Source: Molanna angustata (taxonomy: Eukaryota; Arthropoda; Insecta; Trichoptera; Molannidae). From it: a stretch of 64,000 nt of DNA. Under the pieces are notes generated by a model. That model did not search any database and had not been told where the DNA came from. It saw only the letters and a list, made by a program, of their open reading frames with translations. The stretch spans positions 20,508,734 through 20,572,733 of the forward strand of contig OY754968.1 in the NCBI GenBank assembly GCA_963576475.1, written 5' to 3'. Of this stretch, positions 32,801 to 44,300 are shown piece after piece (position 1 is the stretch's first letter; each line of letters starts with the position of its first letter). A program made the position numbers and the translations under genes.

Positions 32801-35401
32801 TAATATACTGACAATCCAAAATTTAAAAATATTATACTTTGCCTTTGTACAATCTATTCTACAATATGGAATCCTTGGATGGGGTGGAACGTATAAAACT
32901 AATTTAAAACCGATTGAAATCACTCAGAAACTGATCATAAAAATAATCTTAAAGAAACCAATAGACTTTCCCTCCAATGAAGTATTCAAACAATTTCGTG
33001 TACTAAAGCTAAATAATTTATATAAAAAATATACTCTTTTAACAACATTTAAAAAATATTATAGTGAAATACATGAAAGCAACAATAGAACCAGATCGAA
33101 AAATAATATTGCTATCCCTCGCGTCAATACATCTGCAGCCCAGCACCACTTTACATACCTGGGAATAAAACATTTTAATGACCTTCCAGATGAATTGAGG
33201 AAAATGAAGGAATATATACTATTTAAAAATTCTATTATAAAATATATTAACAATTATAATTACATCCAGTGATGGATTTTTGTTTTGTTGTTTTTTTTAT
33301 TTTATTTTAATTTTTTTATATTTCCAAATTACGCCAAATTGTGAGTGTAAATTTTTTTATTTTTTTTTGGTGTTGAGTTGTGTGTACTTTTTTTTTGATG
33401 ATATGTTATGTGTATATATAATTTTTTGATGTTGTCTGTTATTATATAAGAAATATTGATTTTGTTTTTGAAGAGTAATTTATTTGAATTTGTTCATGAT
33501 GTAATTAATGTATTTTTATTGTATTCCAGTTTTTGCGGTTAGTGGTTTTTGTTTCGTGACGGTGGACGGTGAACGGTGAATGCCTGCTAGTGGGGCCCTG
33601 TGAACGGCAAATGCAGTTCGCGGTTCTCAGTATGCGCTTGCGTATACTAGAGTATGCTCCATTGGTGAGGGTTCATCCGTAAACTGTTCACCAGTTCGCG
33701 TAATATTAATTTAAATATATGCGTGTTATTTTTAGTAATATTATATGTTATTGAAATAAATGAACCGATAAAATGACTGTGCTCCTCCCTCGAACACGAG
33801 ATTTGATCTCAACTGAGGGATGAATAGATATTAAATAATTTAATTTTAAGATACTGTTTATAATTCTTTTTATCATTAATGTATAATTGTTAAAATAAAA
33901 AAAAAAAAAAAAAAAATAAATATTTTGTAGTGGGTCATGACCAAAACGAGAATGACAGTATTCACGCTACTATCGAGCGTGAGAAAATGCGTGTCCTAAA
34001 GAGTGAGGACAACATTATCGCTATTCCCTTGCAATGGACATCTACAATGCAATCTGCAAAAAAAGGGAAGAGGATATTCAGTAAAGGAAATGGCCAATGA
34101 AGATTTCATTGATCTAAAAAAATATGCTCACACATTGGAAAGACTTTTAAGATTAACACAAAAAATGAAAAGGTTAATCGGAATTAGGTAAAGATTAATA
34201 ATTTTCAGAGGAGCACAACATTCAAAATCCATTATATTTTTTTATAGTGTGCAGGATTTTAAAACAATCGACGTAGGTTATAAGATGAGAGGCAACCGTC
34301 AAATACCAGTGATTTCAAAAGCATATTTCTGCTGCCCAAAAATTTCTGCTGATAAGAAGGATTTGATATCGCTATGCGAAAGCTTTATCATTCCTAAGGT
34401 TCATTGGCAGTTTTACCATAATTTTAATTCGGACAAAAATGAATTTGATCGGGTTGCCGCAATTGGATCATCTGATGAAAACGAATGCTGTTTTTAATCA
34501 CAAATGAATTTTTATCTGTTTTTTCATAACCCATCTATCTTTAATTCAATGCATAATAATTCGATGTAGTTTTTCTTTGATTATTCCATTTTTCAAACAA
34601 TGGTTATAAGGGATGACTGCCTGAAGTAAGAATTGATTCCTTATTTTAATTTTTGGTAAAAGTTTTAATTGTTTCCTAACAGAATCAGTAGAAGTATATT
34701 TTTACTAACCTAACTTTAATAATTCAATAGGGAAACAAGTCAGATGTTTCCCTATTGAACTAAAAATATGTGGTTTTCTAAATAATTCCATAAGGATTTT
34801 TTCGCTTTACTTGGGTAACCAAGCCAAATTAGTTTTGTTTCCTTATTGAATTATGAAGAGAAGAGTTTTCTTCATAAAATGGCATCAATAACTCAAAATC
34901 ACATTTTTTTTTATTTGATTCCTTATTGAACTCGTGTATCGAATATACATATGTGGTAGATAACAATATTACCAATTATTTTCAATTGTGTACTAAAGTT
35001 AAGCTACCATTAAATTATCACCAAATTTTGAGTAATAATTTTATTATTTGTTAAGCACTTTATAAAACCGTATTAGATCTATGTAGATATTATGAAAATT
35101 TGTTAGAAAGGTATTGTATATAGTAAATTTCATGTTGATGAAGCTATGAATATAGTAAATTTCATGTTGATGGTTATCTGGCTGTGCATAGTTAAAAAAA
35201 AAACAATGTTGATGTTTATGTTTATTTCAGCAATTATTTCTATTAATGGCTCCTCACTTACTCCAAGAAACTGAAGAAAGTAATCGGCCTACAGGATGTT
35301 TAAGTGATGCTCCACTAAATCACATAGATCCCGGAATATTTAAGGCTCCAGCTAAACACCAAAAGACTTCAAATACTAAAAGCACATTAAATCCACAATA
35401 A
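29872..35401 (+). CDS. TPGS2: Tubulin polyglutamylase complex subunit 2, five exons
   Basis: Exons 29872-29947, 30238-30405, 31267-31451, 31565-31738 and 35231-35401 sum to 774 nt, 257 codons, all with GT-AG introns in matching phase. The product aligns block by block with animal TPGS2 (C18orf10): SSWEQRHSVTLPEDIRNFYL, NDILPVGLININSL, IFELDDCKGRGKVCLIH, TWLADSFIYYFRMALVHQGL, LGLIPWTEQLF. TPGS2 is a non-catalytic subunit of the TTLL1 polyglutamylase complex that modifies tubulin at centrosomes and axonemes. The exon 3 acceptor was placed at 31266 because it alone keeps frame and gives the conserved spacing. The start at 29872 gives MTFSVDVVYEDSFYENL; an upstream ATG at 29853 opens a short overlapping frame. 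The protein is shorter than human (300) at the C-terminus. AATAAA at about 35426. Confidence 0.92.
30480..30840 (-). pseudogene. RTE-type LINE C-terminal remnant in TPGS2 intron 2
   Basis: Minus strand 30717-30481 reads KVNSLRWFGHIERMNDE and GRPRKGWHDHVNDILKEG, then MRRCMDVKEASNVC, the hallmark C-terminus of RTE-like LINEs. Upstream, in another frame, CNRTIYDRIKNEDIRSECKM. Truncated both sides. Confidence 0.8.
31934..32050 (-). repeat. SINE-A tail fragment in TPGS2 intron 4
   Basis: Reverse complement contains CTCCAGAATGTGGCAGCTTG and TTGTTAAATATTTGAC, matching the SINE-A tail. Confidence 0.75.
32427..32645 (+). repeat. SINE-A, full-length, tRNA-derived
   Basis: Head 32427-32499 folds like a tRNA: acceptor GCCTTC/GGAGGC, box A TAGCTCAGTTGG, box B GGTTCGATTCC. 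Tail: CAGTCTGGATCTGTGAGACA, AAGTCTCCAGAATGTGGCAA, TGTTAGTTGCCCGAGAAG. Source tRNA probably a Ser(GCT)-type, but the anticodon stem is degraded. Confidence 0.88.
32655..33918 (+). pseudogene. LINE 3' end (CR1/Jockey-like) with 3' UTR and poly(A)
   Basis: Coding tail to 33272: EVKYLGITIDKNLKWKHF, then YGILGWGGTYKTNLKPIE, ILKKPIDFPSNEVFKQF and AQHHFTYLGIKHFNDLPDEL. A 630-base 3' UTR follows, with a two-tier stem-loop at 33786-33820, ending in an A-run at about 33897-33918. The RT catalytic core is missing by 5' truncation. In TPGS2 intron 4, sense orientation. Confidence 0.85.
33786..33820 (+). other. Two-tier stem-loop in LINE 3' UTR
   Basis: Outer stem TCCCTC/GAGGGA, inner stem GAGAT-TTG-ATCTC. 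The same layout with different sequence is at 63034-63066. Confidence 0.8.
33930..34497 (+). pseudogene. Fragment of a transposon-associated insect protein (DUF7869-like), with its own intron
   Basis: Starts GHDQNENDSIHATIEREKMR, after a frameshift near 34060 reads VKEMANEDFIDLKKYAHTLE, then a 60-base GT-AG intron (34188-34247) and QDFKTIDVGYKMRGNRQ ... KDLISLCESFIIPKVHWQFY to a stop at 34497. The order (GHTQNEGDS..., EM..DFIDLK, FK.IDV, LI.LC...IIP..YH.FY) is that of a large family of uncharacterised, multicopy insect proteins thought to be transposon-derived. One frameshift makes it a remnant. In TPGS2 intron 4, same strand. Confidence 0.6.
34723..34759. repeat. Perfect 15-bp-arm hairpin in TPGS2 intron 4
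   Basis: TTCAATAGGGAAACA, a 7-base loop, then TGTTTCCCTATTGAA with no mismatch. Related TTCCTTATTGAA words recur at about 34850 and 34918. Confidence 0.9.
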
Positions 35402-37222
35402 AATGCTGATGATCTGTTAAGGATAAATAAAATATATATTTTGCAAACAAGTTTTATTTTTCTTACTAAAATACAAGAAAAATTCTTTGCTAATATTTTT
35501 ATATGCCATAAACATAAAAATTTAAATTTTGGAATATAATAAATTGGTTTCTCCAAAATACATAAGAAACCAAGTGAACACTAATATTCATCACGTATTT
35601 TCATACCATGCAATTATTATTCAAATAATCAAACCTGCACTGCAATTACATTATTTGTTATATTTTTATTGCAAGATTATAACAGATTTCTTTCTTATAT
35701 CACTACATATTTTAATGAGTACCTATTTTTTTGTAATTCTACTATACTTTTTTTAACTGGGACAAAATGAAACATTTTTTGAGAATATTTAATAATACAA
35801 TAAACTAAAATAACAAATAATATAGGTTTATATGTTTGTAATTGTGGGTATTTTTCGATAAAAAACAAAATTCCCAAGATTGAAAAATAATTGCATGGAC
35901 CTGTTAGTAAACACATTGTCAGAACTTTACAGCAATATATCTTCAATCAGATCTTTAGAAAAATATATTGAATGAGTCAAATCACTAAATCACTTGAGAT
36001 ACATAGAATACAAATTTTAAGCAGCACAGTATTTAGTGTAATTTAAATATAGTGCAAGTGCATACTATAGTGCTACTTAATTTTGAACATTTTGATAAAT
36101 AACCAAATAGCATCGCAAAATATTATAACAGGTTTGAGTTTATAAACTGCCGGTAACAATAGATTTATTTATCAGCATAATGTTTCTATTTCTCCCTTTC
36201 CAAGAGTACATTAAACTTTATTTTGTACTGTATTTTTTCAGAATCAATTTTATTTGAACTACATACTATGTAATTAGAATACTGTACCTCTGTTTTTGTA
36301 TTATTATAAAATTAAAACAGTTATTTAACAAATACAAATTTACTTGAGTAAAAAATATATAATAAAAGTTAACCATATAATCAAACCATATCAAACAATG
36401 TGTTTACATACATACATAAATATAATTTTTGATTAAGAAATAACTAACTAATTGGACGGAATAGATTTTTTAAAGTAATATAAATCTAAGAAAATCATTT
36501 ATCTAAAACAACAATAATTTATAATAATATAAAATAATTATTATATTAGACATGCCTGTACAACAACATTGATGAATTTCAAATATAAATAAATCTTTTG
36601 AAATCAGATATTGATAAAACAATGCATTTAATTAATACAGATTACCTGAAAGCCTTCATAGCAGATCCAATAAAACATGTTTTGTTTAGGTACATTAGAA
36701 AAATATTAAACCAGAAATGATTTTAGTTTTGATTTCATCAAATATTTATTTTTATATGTTTGAGATATTTCTTATAAGAAAAGAAATAAAAGTAGTGTGG
36801 GAGACCCTGCATAGTTGGCTGATTCAGCTAGTAGGATATATTATAAAAAGGAGGTGTTCTGAAGATTGGCCTTTGCTAGTTATAAAAGGGATTCAATCAT
36901 GAGAATATAAATATTTTATACAAGAGCAAATTTATATTTTATTGTACTTGTAGGTAAATATTGCCACTACATAAAAAGTATATTCTAAATGCAACATCAT
37001 TATTGTTGTACACAATACCACCTTGTTGAGTAATCAATGGCACAATCTCAAATAATATTCATGGACACTTTTTTCAAATAAACATACTTAGTAAAAAAAA
37101 GATATATTATAAAAAAATCCTCACCTCAATGTAAAATATATACCTAAAATTATTTTTTAACACAAAGTCAAGTATCAAAATAAAAAAAAATATGTAAGTA
37201 GTACATAATACAATAACATAAG
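35402..37222. other. Intergenic gap between TPGS2 and vari, no gene seen
   Basis: Very AT-rich. Contains the TPGS2 3' end; short open frames here have no recognisable content. Confidence 0.5.
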
Positions 37223-37401
37223 GCCCCCAAGTCAAATTGAAAACGCTGTTCGTTATCGCCAAGCGCTAATTTTTTTTGTATGGGATTTGACGTTTGTTGT
37301 TTGTTATTGTAGAAAAAATTTCTACAACAAACGTCAAATCACATACAAAAAAAAATAGCGCTTGGCGATAACGAACAGCGTTTTCAATTTGACTTGGGGG
37401 C
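37223..37401. mobile_element. Foldback MITE, 179 bp, almost entirely one hairpin
   Basis: GCCCCCAAGTCAAATTGAAA at the left is exactly inverted at the right, and the pairing continues through CGCTGTTCGTTATCGCCAAG and GATTTGACGTTTGTTGT, leaving only a short central loop. Flanked by AAG on both sides, a possible 3-bp duplication. Confidence 0.92.
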
Positions 37402-38021
37402 AAGGGATAGATAGAAGAGATATCAGCCTTTCTCCATAACGATGATAAAATTATACCCAGAATCAAAAATTCATATTTTACATATTATTAACCTCTAGCT
37501 GGGAATTTTAGATTAATTCAATGTTTTATAATACAATAACAATCACACATGTTACGTATAGTCATAAATTGATTATATTTTTTGATTAAAGTTGGCATGT
37601 ACCTTGTATTATATTTTTTGTTGAATTTATAATACATATATCCTTGGAATATGTATGTATACATCCTCAAACATTTTATAAAATAAGCATTGCTCTAACA
37701 TAGGTCTGTTGAATTTCTAACTGCCAATTCACTTTCAGAGCAGGTAAATATAATATTTTGACACAAAATAATAATGTGAAACATTGCAATTGTGTGAGTA
37801 TAAAATATGATATTCATTTTGCCTTTTACATAGCTAGAAAAATATTATTTGAAGAATATATTAATTATTCCCAGTTTACATTAGGCCTTTCAATTAATTA
37901 AATAAAAAATCTTAATATTACTTAAGTGTAATTGACAAAACATTTGTACACAGCATTATGTAACCGCAATACTGATATTTTCAAATATCTACTAAATAAC
38001 TGTGAATAAACATCTACAAAA
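37402..38021. other. AT-rich spacer downstream of vari
   Basis: No gene recognised; the vari 3' UTR may extend into it. Confidence 0.4.
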
Positions 38022-38155
38022 TAACCAGTGTTTCTGGTCCAGAGAAGCAAGGATTCCACAAGAAATAATTTTAAATAAATTTCTCCTCTGCTGGGGATCG
38101 AACCCAGGACGCCAGCACAGAAGCACCTTGACTTATCATTATGCTACGGCTGTCA
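38022..38155 (-). repeat. SINE-B copy, 3' end missing
   Basis: Minus strand: tRNA-like head with GGGTTCGATCCCCAGCAG, then CTGGACCAGAAACACTGGTT. Same strand as vari, about 220 bases past its stop codon. Confidence 0.82.
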
Positions 38156-38372
38156 CACATTGAAAACAAAGCTAAGCTTTAATTATATTTTAATAAAATT
38201 TAAAAAATGCAACCTTGAATTGATTTACAGTTCTAATTTTTCATTTAATTTTAAGCCACTTAAGGGTATTTTCAAAAAAATATGGTTTTCTTCAGTATAT
38301 CCCTTAAAACAAAATGGCATAACATAGTATTCAATAGGTATAATTATATATATGTGTATAATTATATAGAGA

Positions 38373-41300
38373 TTAGTACGTCCAATTGACTGGAACCCAC
38401 TGATGTGAAGTAGAAAGTGACTCTAGGGCTTCAACAACAGATCTAAATGTTGCGTCAAAGTCATGATTCACAATGACAAGATCAATATACTTTTCATATG
38501 TACGTTGAAGACAAGCACTTTCTTCAAGAGTTGCTCTAAGATCATCCTCCTGTTACAAAAGAAAAATTATATCACATCTTGTATCATTAATAATTAGCGA
38601 CGGTGAGGACTTGCGTCACGGGCCCTTACTAACATGGATTATTAATCATTAGCAAACCTGGCCTTTAAATTATTCACAGTGAAAATAATGAGTAGGTAAA
38701 TTTTGTTAAGGAAATAATATTAAATTTTTAATATGCTTCCAAAACAAATTCTATTGAATATTTGTATTATGTTAAAAAAAATATCTGTAATAGTTTTCTA
38801 CTTTTATATAGGGTATGTGGGATTACAAATTAATAAGAATTTAATTGCATTTTTTACATATATTAAATATTATTTTTTAAGAATATATTCTTAAATATGA
38901 ACATGTCCATTATTCAATAAATGAAGTCAAAATTTTTATTATAGGTAGTACAGCACACGGACTGTTTTGCGACAGTAAAATGATCGAAATCATGATTGTC
39001 CATAGAGTCCATAGATTAATAAATTGAAAAAGGTTTGGGAAATTGAAAAAAAAACATGGTCTTGGGGTATTGCCAATAAATTAATTTTTGATCAATTTTT
39101 TGAGACGAAATTAAATAATAAGATAGTAGGGCTCTAAATGAATGAAATAAAATTAATTTCAAACTAGAAATCTTACCTCATAAAGTGACGCCAGTGATTC
39201 CAATGTACGAGCTCTGCGAGAACTGAAGCGAATGGAACTTTGTCTGTCAAACTGATGAAAATAAAAAAAAAATCATGCAAAACTAAAAAATATATACTCA
39301 TGCTAATTAAAAGAATTAGAAGTAAACATAAGGGTATACTTTTATAGAAGCACATTTAATACAAACAGAAAAACAAGTCTTTTAAAATAGTACACAAACA
39401 CTGACCAAGATTATGGATCAAATTATATAATGCATTATTTGTATAAACAATTGAACAGATATATTAAAATTAATTGCATGTACTAGGAGGGTTCAATATA
39501 AAGTGAGAATGAGGTACAAACTCTTTGGAATCAATAAAATTTAAACACTGAATTTGCTAAAGCTAAAATATAGATTAGATTTAAAAAAGAAAATAATTTG
39601 AATATCTTTTGTTTTTTTTTAAGTTGAATCTCTTGTTTGCAGTCTGTCGTAGCGTTGTGTCGAAAATGGAAAAAGTTGAATTGCGCGTTGTTTTTAAGTA
39701 TCTGTGCTTGAATAGTTTCATCATGGAACGAGTTGATCAAGACTTACAGCATACAAGGAACAAATACTCCACTGTATTCTACAGTTGCACGTTGCTGCGC
39801 CGAATTTAAACATGGAAGAACATCTACCAAAGATGAAGATGTCTCAGGTAACCCAACAGCGGTAGTGACTGAAGTAATGGTTAAGAAAATCAAAAATACT
39901 GTTTTCGCAGATTGTTGTGTCACAGAGCATTTTATAGCCGAAGAAACAAAGATTTGGCTTCGAAATACTTGAGCATCCTCCATATTCACCCGACCTTGCC
40001 CCTAGTGATTTCTATCTATTTCCAAGGTTGAAAAAGTATCTGAGAGGACAGAGAATCGAAGATGATGAAGTAGTCTTTGCAGTACAAGAATTTTTAGGGG
40101 CCAGGATGATTTTTTTAAGAATTTTTAAGCAAGTGGAGAGGTGATCGGAGGTCTGTGAATATTTAAAAGTCACTTCTGTCCCTTTTGACAAAAAACCAAT
40201 ACACCCCTGCCACGAATCTATTGAAGTCCCCCCCCCCGCCCCCCTCCGCCAAACCCTCCCCCGCAACGCATAACATAGACTTTGAATAATAGTTTAAGTA
40301 ACGACGTTGCTGATGATGGACGAAAGTCCGAAAACGTTACAATAATTAATTTATAAAAGTTAATTTATTGAGTGTAAGTAAAACTATAGTGTCTTATAGT
40401 TAAGTCAATATAAATAATTTACAATGGCATTCCACAGTGTGAATAATAAGAACTTTGAAAACTTATTTAATCTCAGTTTTTATTGAACGCCCCTTGTATA
40501 TAGTAAATAATAGATCAAAGAAAAATAAATTAATACATCAATAGCATGAATTTTTTTTTATATATTTACCTGCAAATTACGATTAGAAATATGATTTAGA
40601 TTTCTTAACTGTTCCATTCCTGGAGAAGCTATAAATACAACATAGGGTAAAAATTCACGTGAATTGTGTAGAAGTTTGAGTGATGCAGGAGAACAGTCTA
40701 ATACACACATTTTGCCTGGAAAAGTACAAAGGTTATTTATTAGAAAGTGGTATGATGAAAACATATTGTTAATTGAGCCTTTTTTTCTATTCACTGGTAA
40801 AAGATTGTAGTTGTAAATGTTTCTTTGGCTAAAAAATGTTTTTTTTTTATTAATTTACATAAGAGTATACTATTTTTACACTAATCTGTAAAACAGTTTG
40901 TCAGTGCAAGAAATATTTAATGTATAAAGTATATCATTTGTGATTACAAATTTTGAGGAAAGTTTCTACCACTCAAATGTAATAAATTTGTTGAATTACC
41001 TTGTTGGATGATTGAACGAATTGAATCAAAATGGGTTCCATATAAATGACCATTGTGTTCACCATATTCCAAAAATCCACAGTTTCGAATTTGTTTCTCC
41101 ATTTCTTCTCTTTCAGAAAACCAATATGATACACCATTTTCTTCCAATGGTCTAGGAGGTCTCGAAGTATCTGTAAATATGGACAAAGTTTATTAATTAC
41201 ATAGCTACAAAATGTTGATACAAAGTGGGTGTTGCCGCCAATGTGATATCTATGCCTATAACCATACTATTTATTTATATTTTATACCTATCAAATGATT

Positions 41301-44300
41301 TTAATACACATCATTTTTTAAACTACTATACCTTATGTTGCCGCCAATGTGATACAAGCAAGGCGCGAAAGTTATCACGTGACCTCCATGTGTAGCAGGC
41401 AGCAGTCAAAATTACTCCTATAATTCAACCACAGCGTGCACACCAAACGTATCGTCAAACCAAATTTTTTAACTATATATTTTTTACTTTTTCATCTTTT
41501 TAAAATAACTATTTATATATATGAATCAAATGGCCTGGTAGAATATAAGATGGTGTCTTGCTCTACAATAATATAATATATTTTGTTTATTTAGTGTAAT
41601 TTGTGGTATTCAAATAACGTTTGTATGTAAATAAAAGTTCAAGATACCCAATTAAAATAGATAAAATAATTTATGTATTAAGCTATGTAAAAGGTATATA
41701 TGTTAATGTTATGTAAAAGGGAAGCAGAATTCTTGGGTACTATAACAAAAATAATATGAGGTGTGAAAGTAATATTGTAAAATTTCTAGAAAGATATTAA
41801 CATCAAAATGATAGTGAAAATGTTCGTATTTGCGTCAGGATAACAATTGAAACTTCCCCCTCCACCGCGACACCAATCATTTGTATAAATATACGATGCC
41901 CGTATTTGAAAGTTACACTTCTTCTCAAGCCTTACTTTACTACTGTACCAAGACATCTGCTTCTCTACAAGAAACAACACTGAATACAAAACAAGTTGAA
42001 ACTATCGCGCTGTCTTCTTCTTCATCTTCTGAACCTTCTTGGACATCCGTCTGCTTGGCGTTCCAGAGAACATTGAGCACAAACAGTGGGTAATTGACCA
42101 CAAAAAAATATGTTTTATTGAAAGTGAATATACTTTGTATGAAATCACAAAATTTTAAAGAAATCAATTGTATTGTGATACCAGTGGCGGCTCCCCCAAA
42201 GGGGCTCTCGGGCTGAGCCCTACCAAAAATTTTGTTCGATAGATTCCAAAAATATGTGCTAAATTAATTCTGGAAATTCATTATTTTTTTTTTAATAAAT
42301 GTGTTTTTACCTTACGGTTGTAATAGTAAAATACTGCAATAGTTCGTTTCATACAGCGAGATTCTATGAAAAATTTTGTTCCGCGGGCACAATGTACTTG
42401 CGCCCGAAGAACTGTATGTAAACTCATAGAATTGATTCTAATGCCGCAGTACAATATGATGCGAAATGTATGGAGCTCTCGGACACGTTCCTATATATGT
42501 TCATGAATTTACCGGAATATATCTCTTTTCTATGTTTACCAGTTGTAGATGAATTAGTGTATTTATGAACACGACTAATATTAGCGTCTGCGCACTGGAT
42601 AGCCTAGTTTGAACACCAGTTTTTGTTTTTGACACATCATGTACAGACAGTTTATCTAGTATTCACAACAATTTAGTTATTTTATTATAATATTTTAGTT
42701 ACTTTTTTAATATATAATGCAACTGGCTCACGCCAGTCGCAATTATAACTACAAACAAACCTAACCTATTTTTACCTAGCGTTTGTAGTTTAGGTTTAAA
42801 AAATCGGTGTACATCCTAGGATATCCCTGCGAACTTTGCAATAAGCGGTCACCTGGAAGCCGTTGATGACAGCGCGCCTTTTTGCATGTTGTGTTTGCAG
42901 AGTGACGTGACGAATAATTGTTAATATTTTTTAATGATAATTTTTGACAATAGTACACAGTGTACATGCATACATAATTTAATTTTCAGTTACTTTAATT
43001 ATGATGATCGTGTGAATGTGAAAAAATAAGGGCCTCCCGGCCAATCATCTCATTATCTCAAATTAGTACTTGTAAATCACGTAAATATATTCGAAGTTTT
43101 AAGATGAATATGTAACAAAATAAGTCATGGCTATGCAGGTGTAGTGAAAAGAATGCGTATTGCGGGTGTAGTGAAATGTTGTTTTCCGTGTTTACTTTTT
43201 GACAATAATTCTGATGTATTTAATTCTGACTCTGACAAAAACAACTAAATCCAACATGACATGTATTATATATGATCCACCCGACCCCCCTTTCTTTCAG
43301 GTACCTATTGTAATTGCAGCTTAACAGGAGAATGATGATAAACACTGATCATGCATATCCATGAAAATAATATTTATCACCTCTGTCGATATTTCACAAG
43401 TGTACTGAATATTTTCTCCTTTTAAATACACATTTCTTTTCAAGAAAAAAAAATTGAGCCCCTCTAATACTTAAGGTCGCCAGCCGTCACTGTGTGATAC
43501 ACACAAAATACAATAAAGAAAGATGATTACCTACTGGAAAAATAAAGAAAAAAAAACACTTACGAGGTACAATAGCTGAAAATTTGTTAGGATCACTGTT
43601 AATAAGGCGGTTTTTGAGTGTTCTCCGACCGACCCCTTGACAGCCAATCAAAACTAGGGTTTTTCTGTTGAATGGGGGCATTCGAGCAACTTCTTCATAC
43701 AAAACTAAATCGGCGTTGTCAAATTCACTGGCACTACGGGATTCATAAACAAATTTTCGTTTCTTCTTTGATATCTGCAAAATTTAATAATAATTATAAT
43801 ACCAATATCTATATTATAAATTTGAATGTTTGTATCTATGTATATATCATGTATGTGTTGAATGCGCTCCTAAACCGCTCATCCGATTGCGATGAAACTT
43901 TGGTGAGTTGTCGAGAGTATGCCCGGGATGGTTTCTGGATCAAAAAATTTTAACTTCTTCTTCTTCTTCATCGAGTTTTAGGTCATTTTACCTATGAAGG
44001 TGGACTATCCTGGGAACCGTTCATCAGATTGCAATTAAACTTTGGTGAATTGTCGATCGTATGCCCGGGATGATTTCTGAATTTAAAATATTTTCTTCTT
44101 CTTCTTCTTCATCGGGTATCAGGTCATTTTACCTATGAAGGTGGACTATCCTGAGAACCGTTCATCCGATTGCAATGAAACTTTGGTGAATTGTTGAGCT
44201 GATGACCGCAATAGTTTCTGGATTAAAAAAAATTTCTTCTTCTTCTTCTTCATCGAGTATCAGGTCATTTTACCTATGAAGGTGGACTATCCTGGGAACC

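Noticed and set aside
41786..42167. Possible exon or retrocopy on either strand of vari intron 8
   Set aside because: Open frames overlap on both strands with no recognisable motif; left unassigned.
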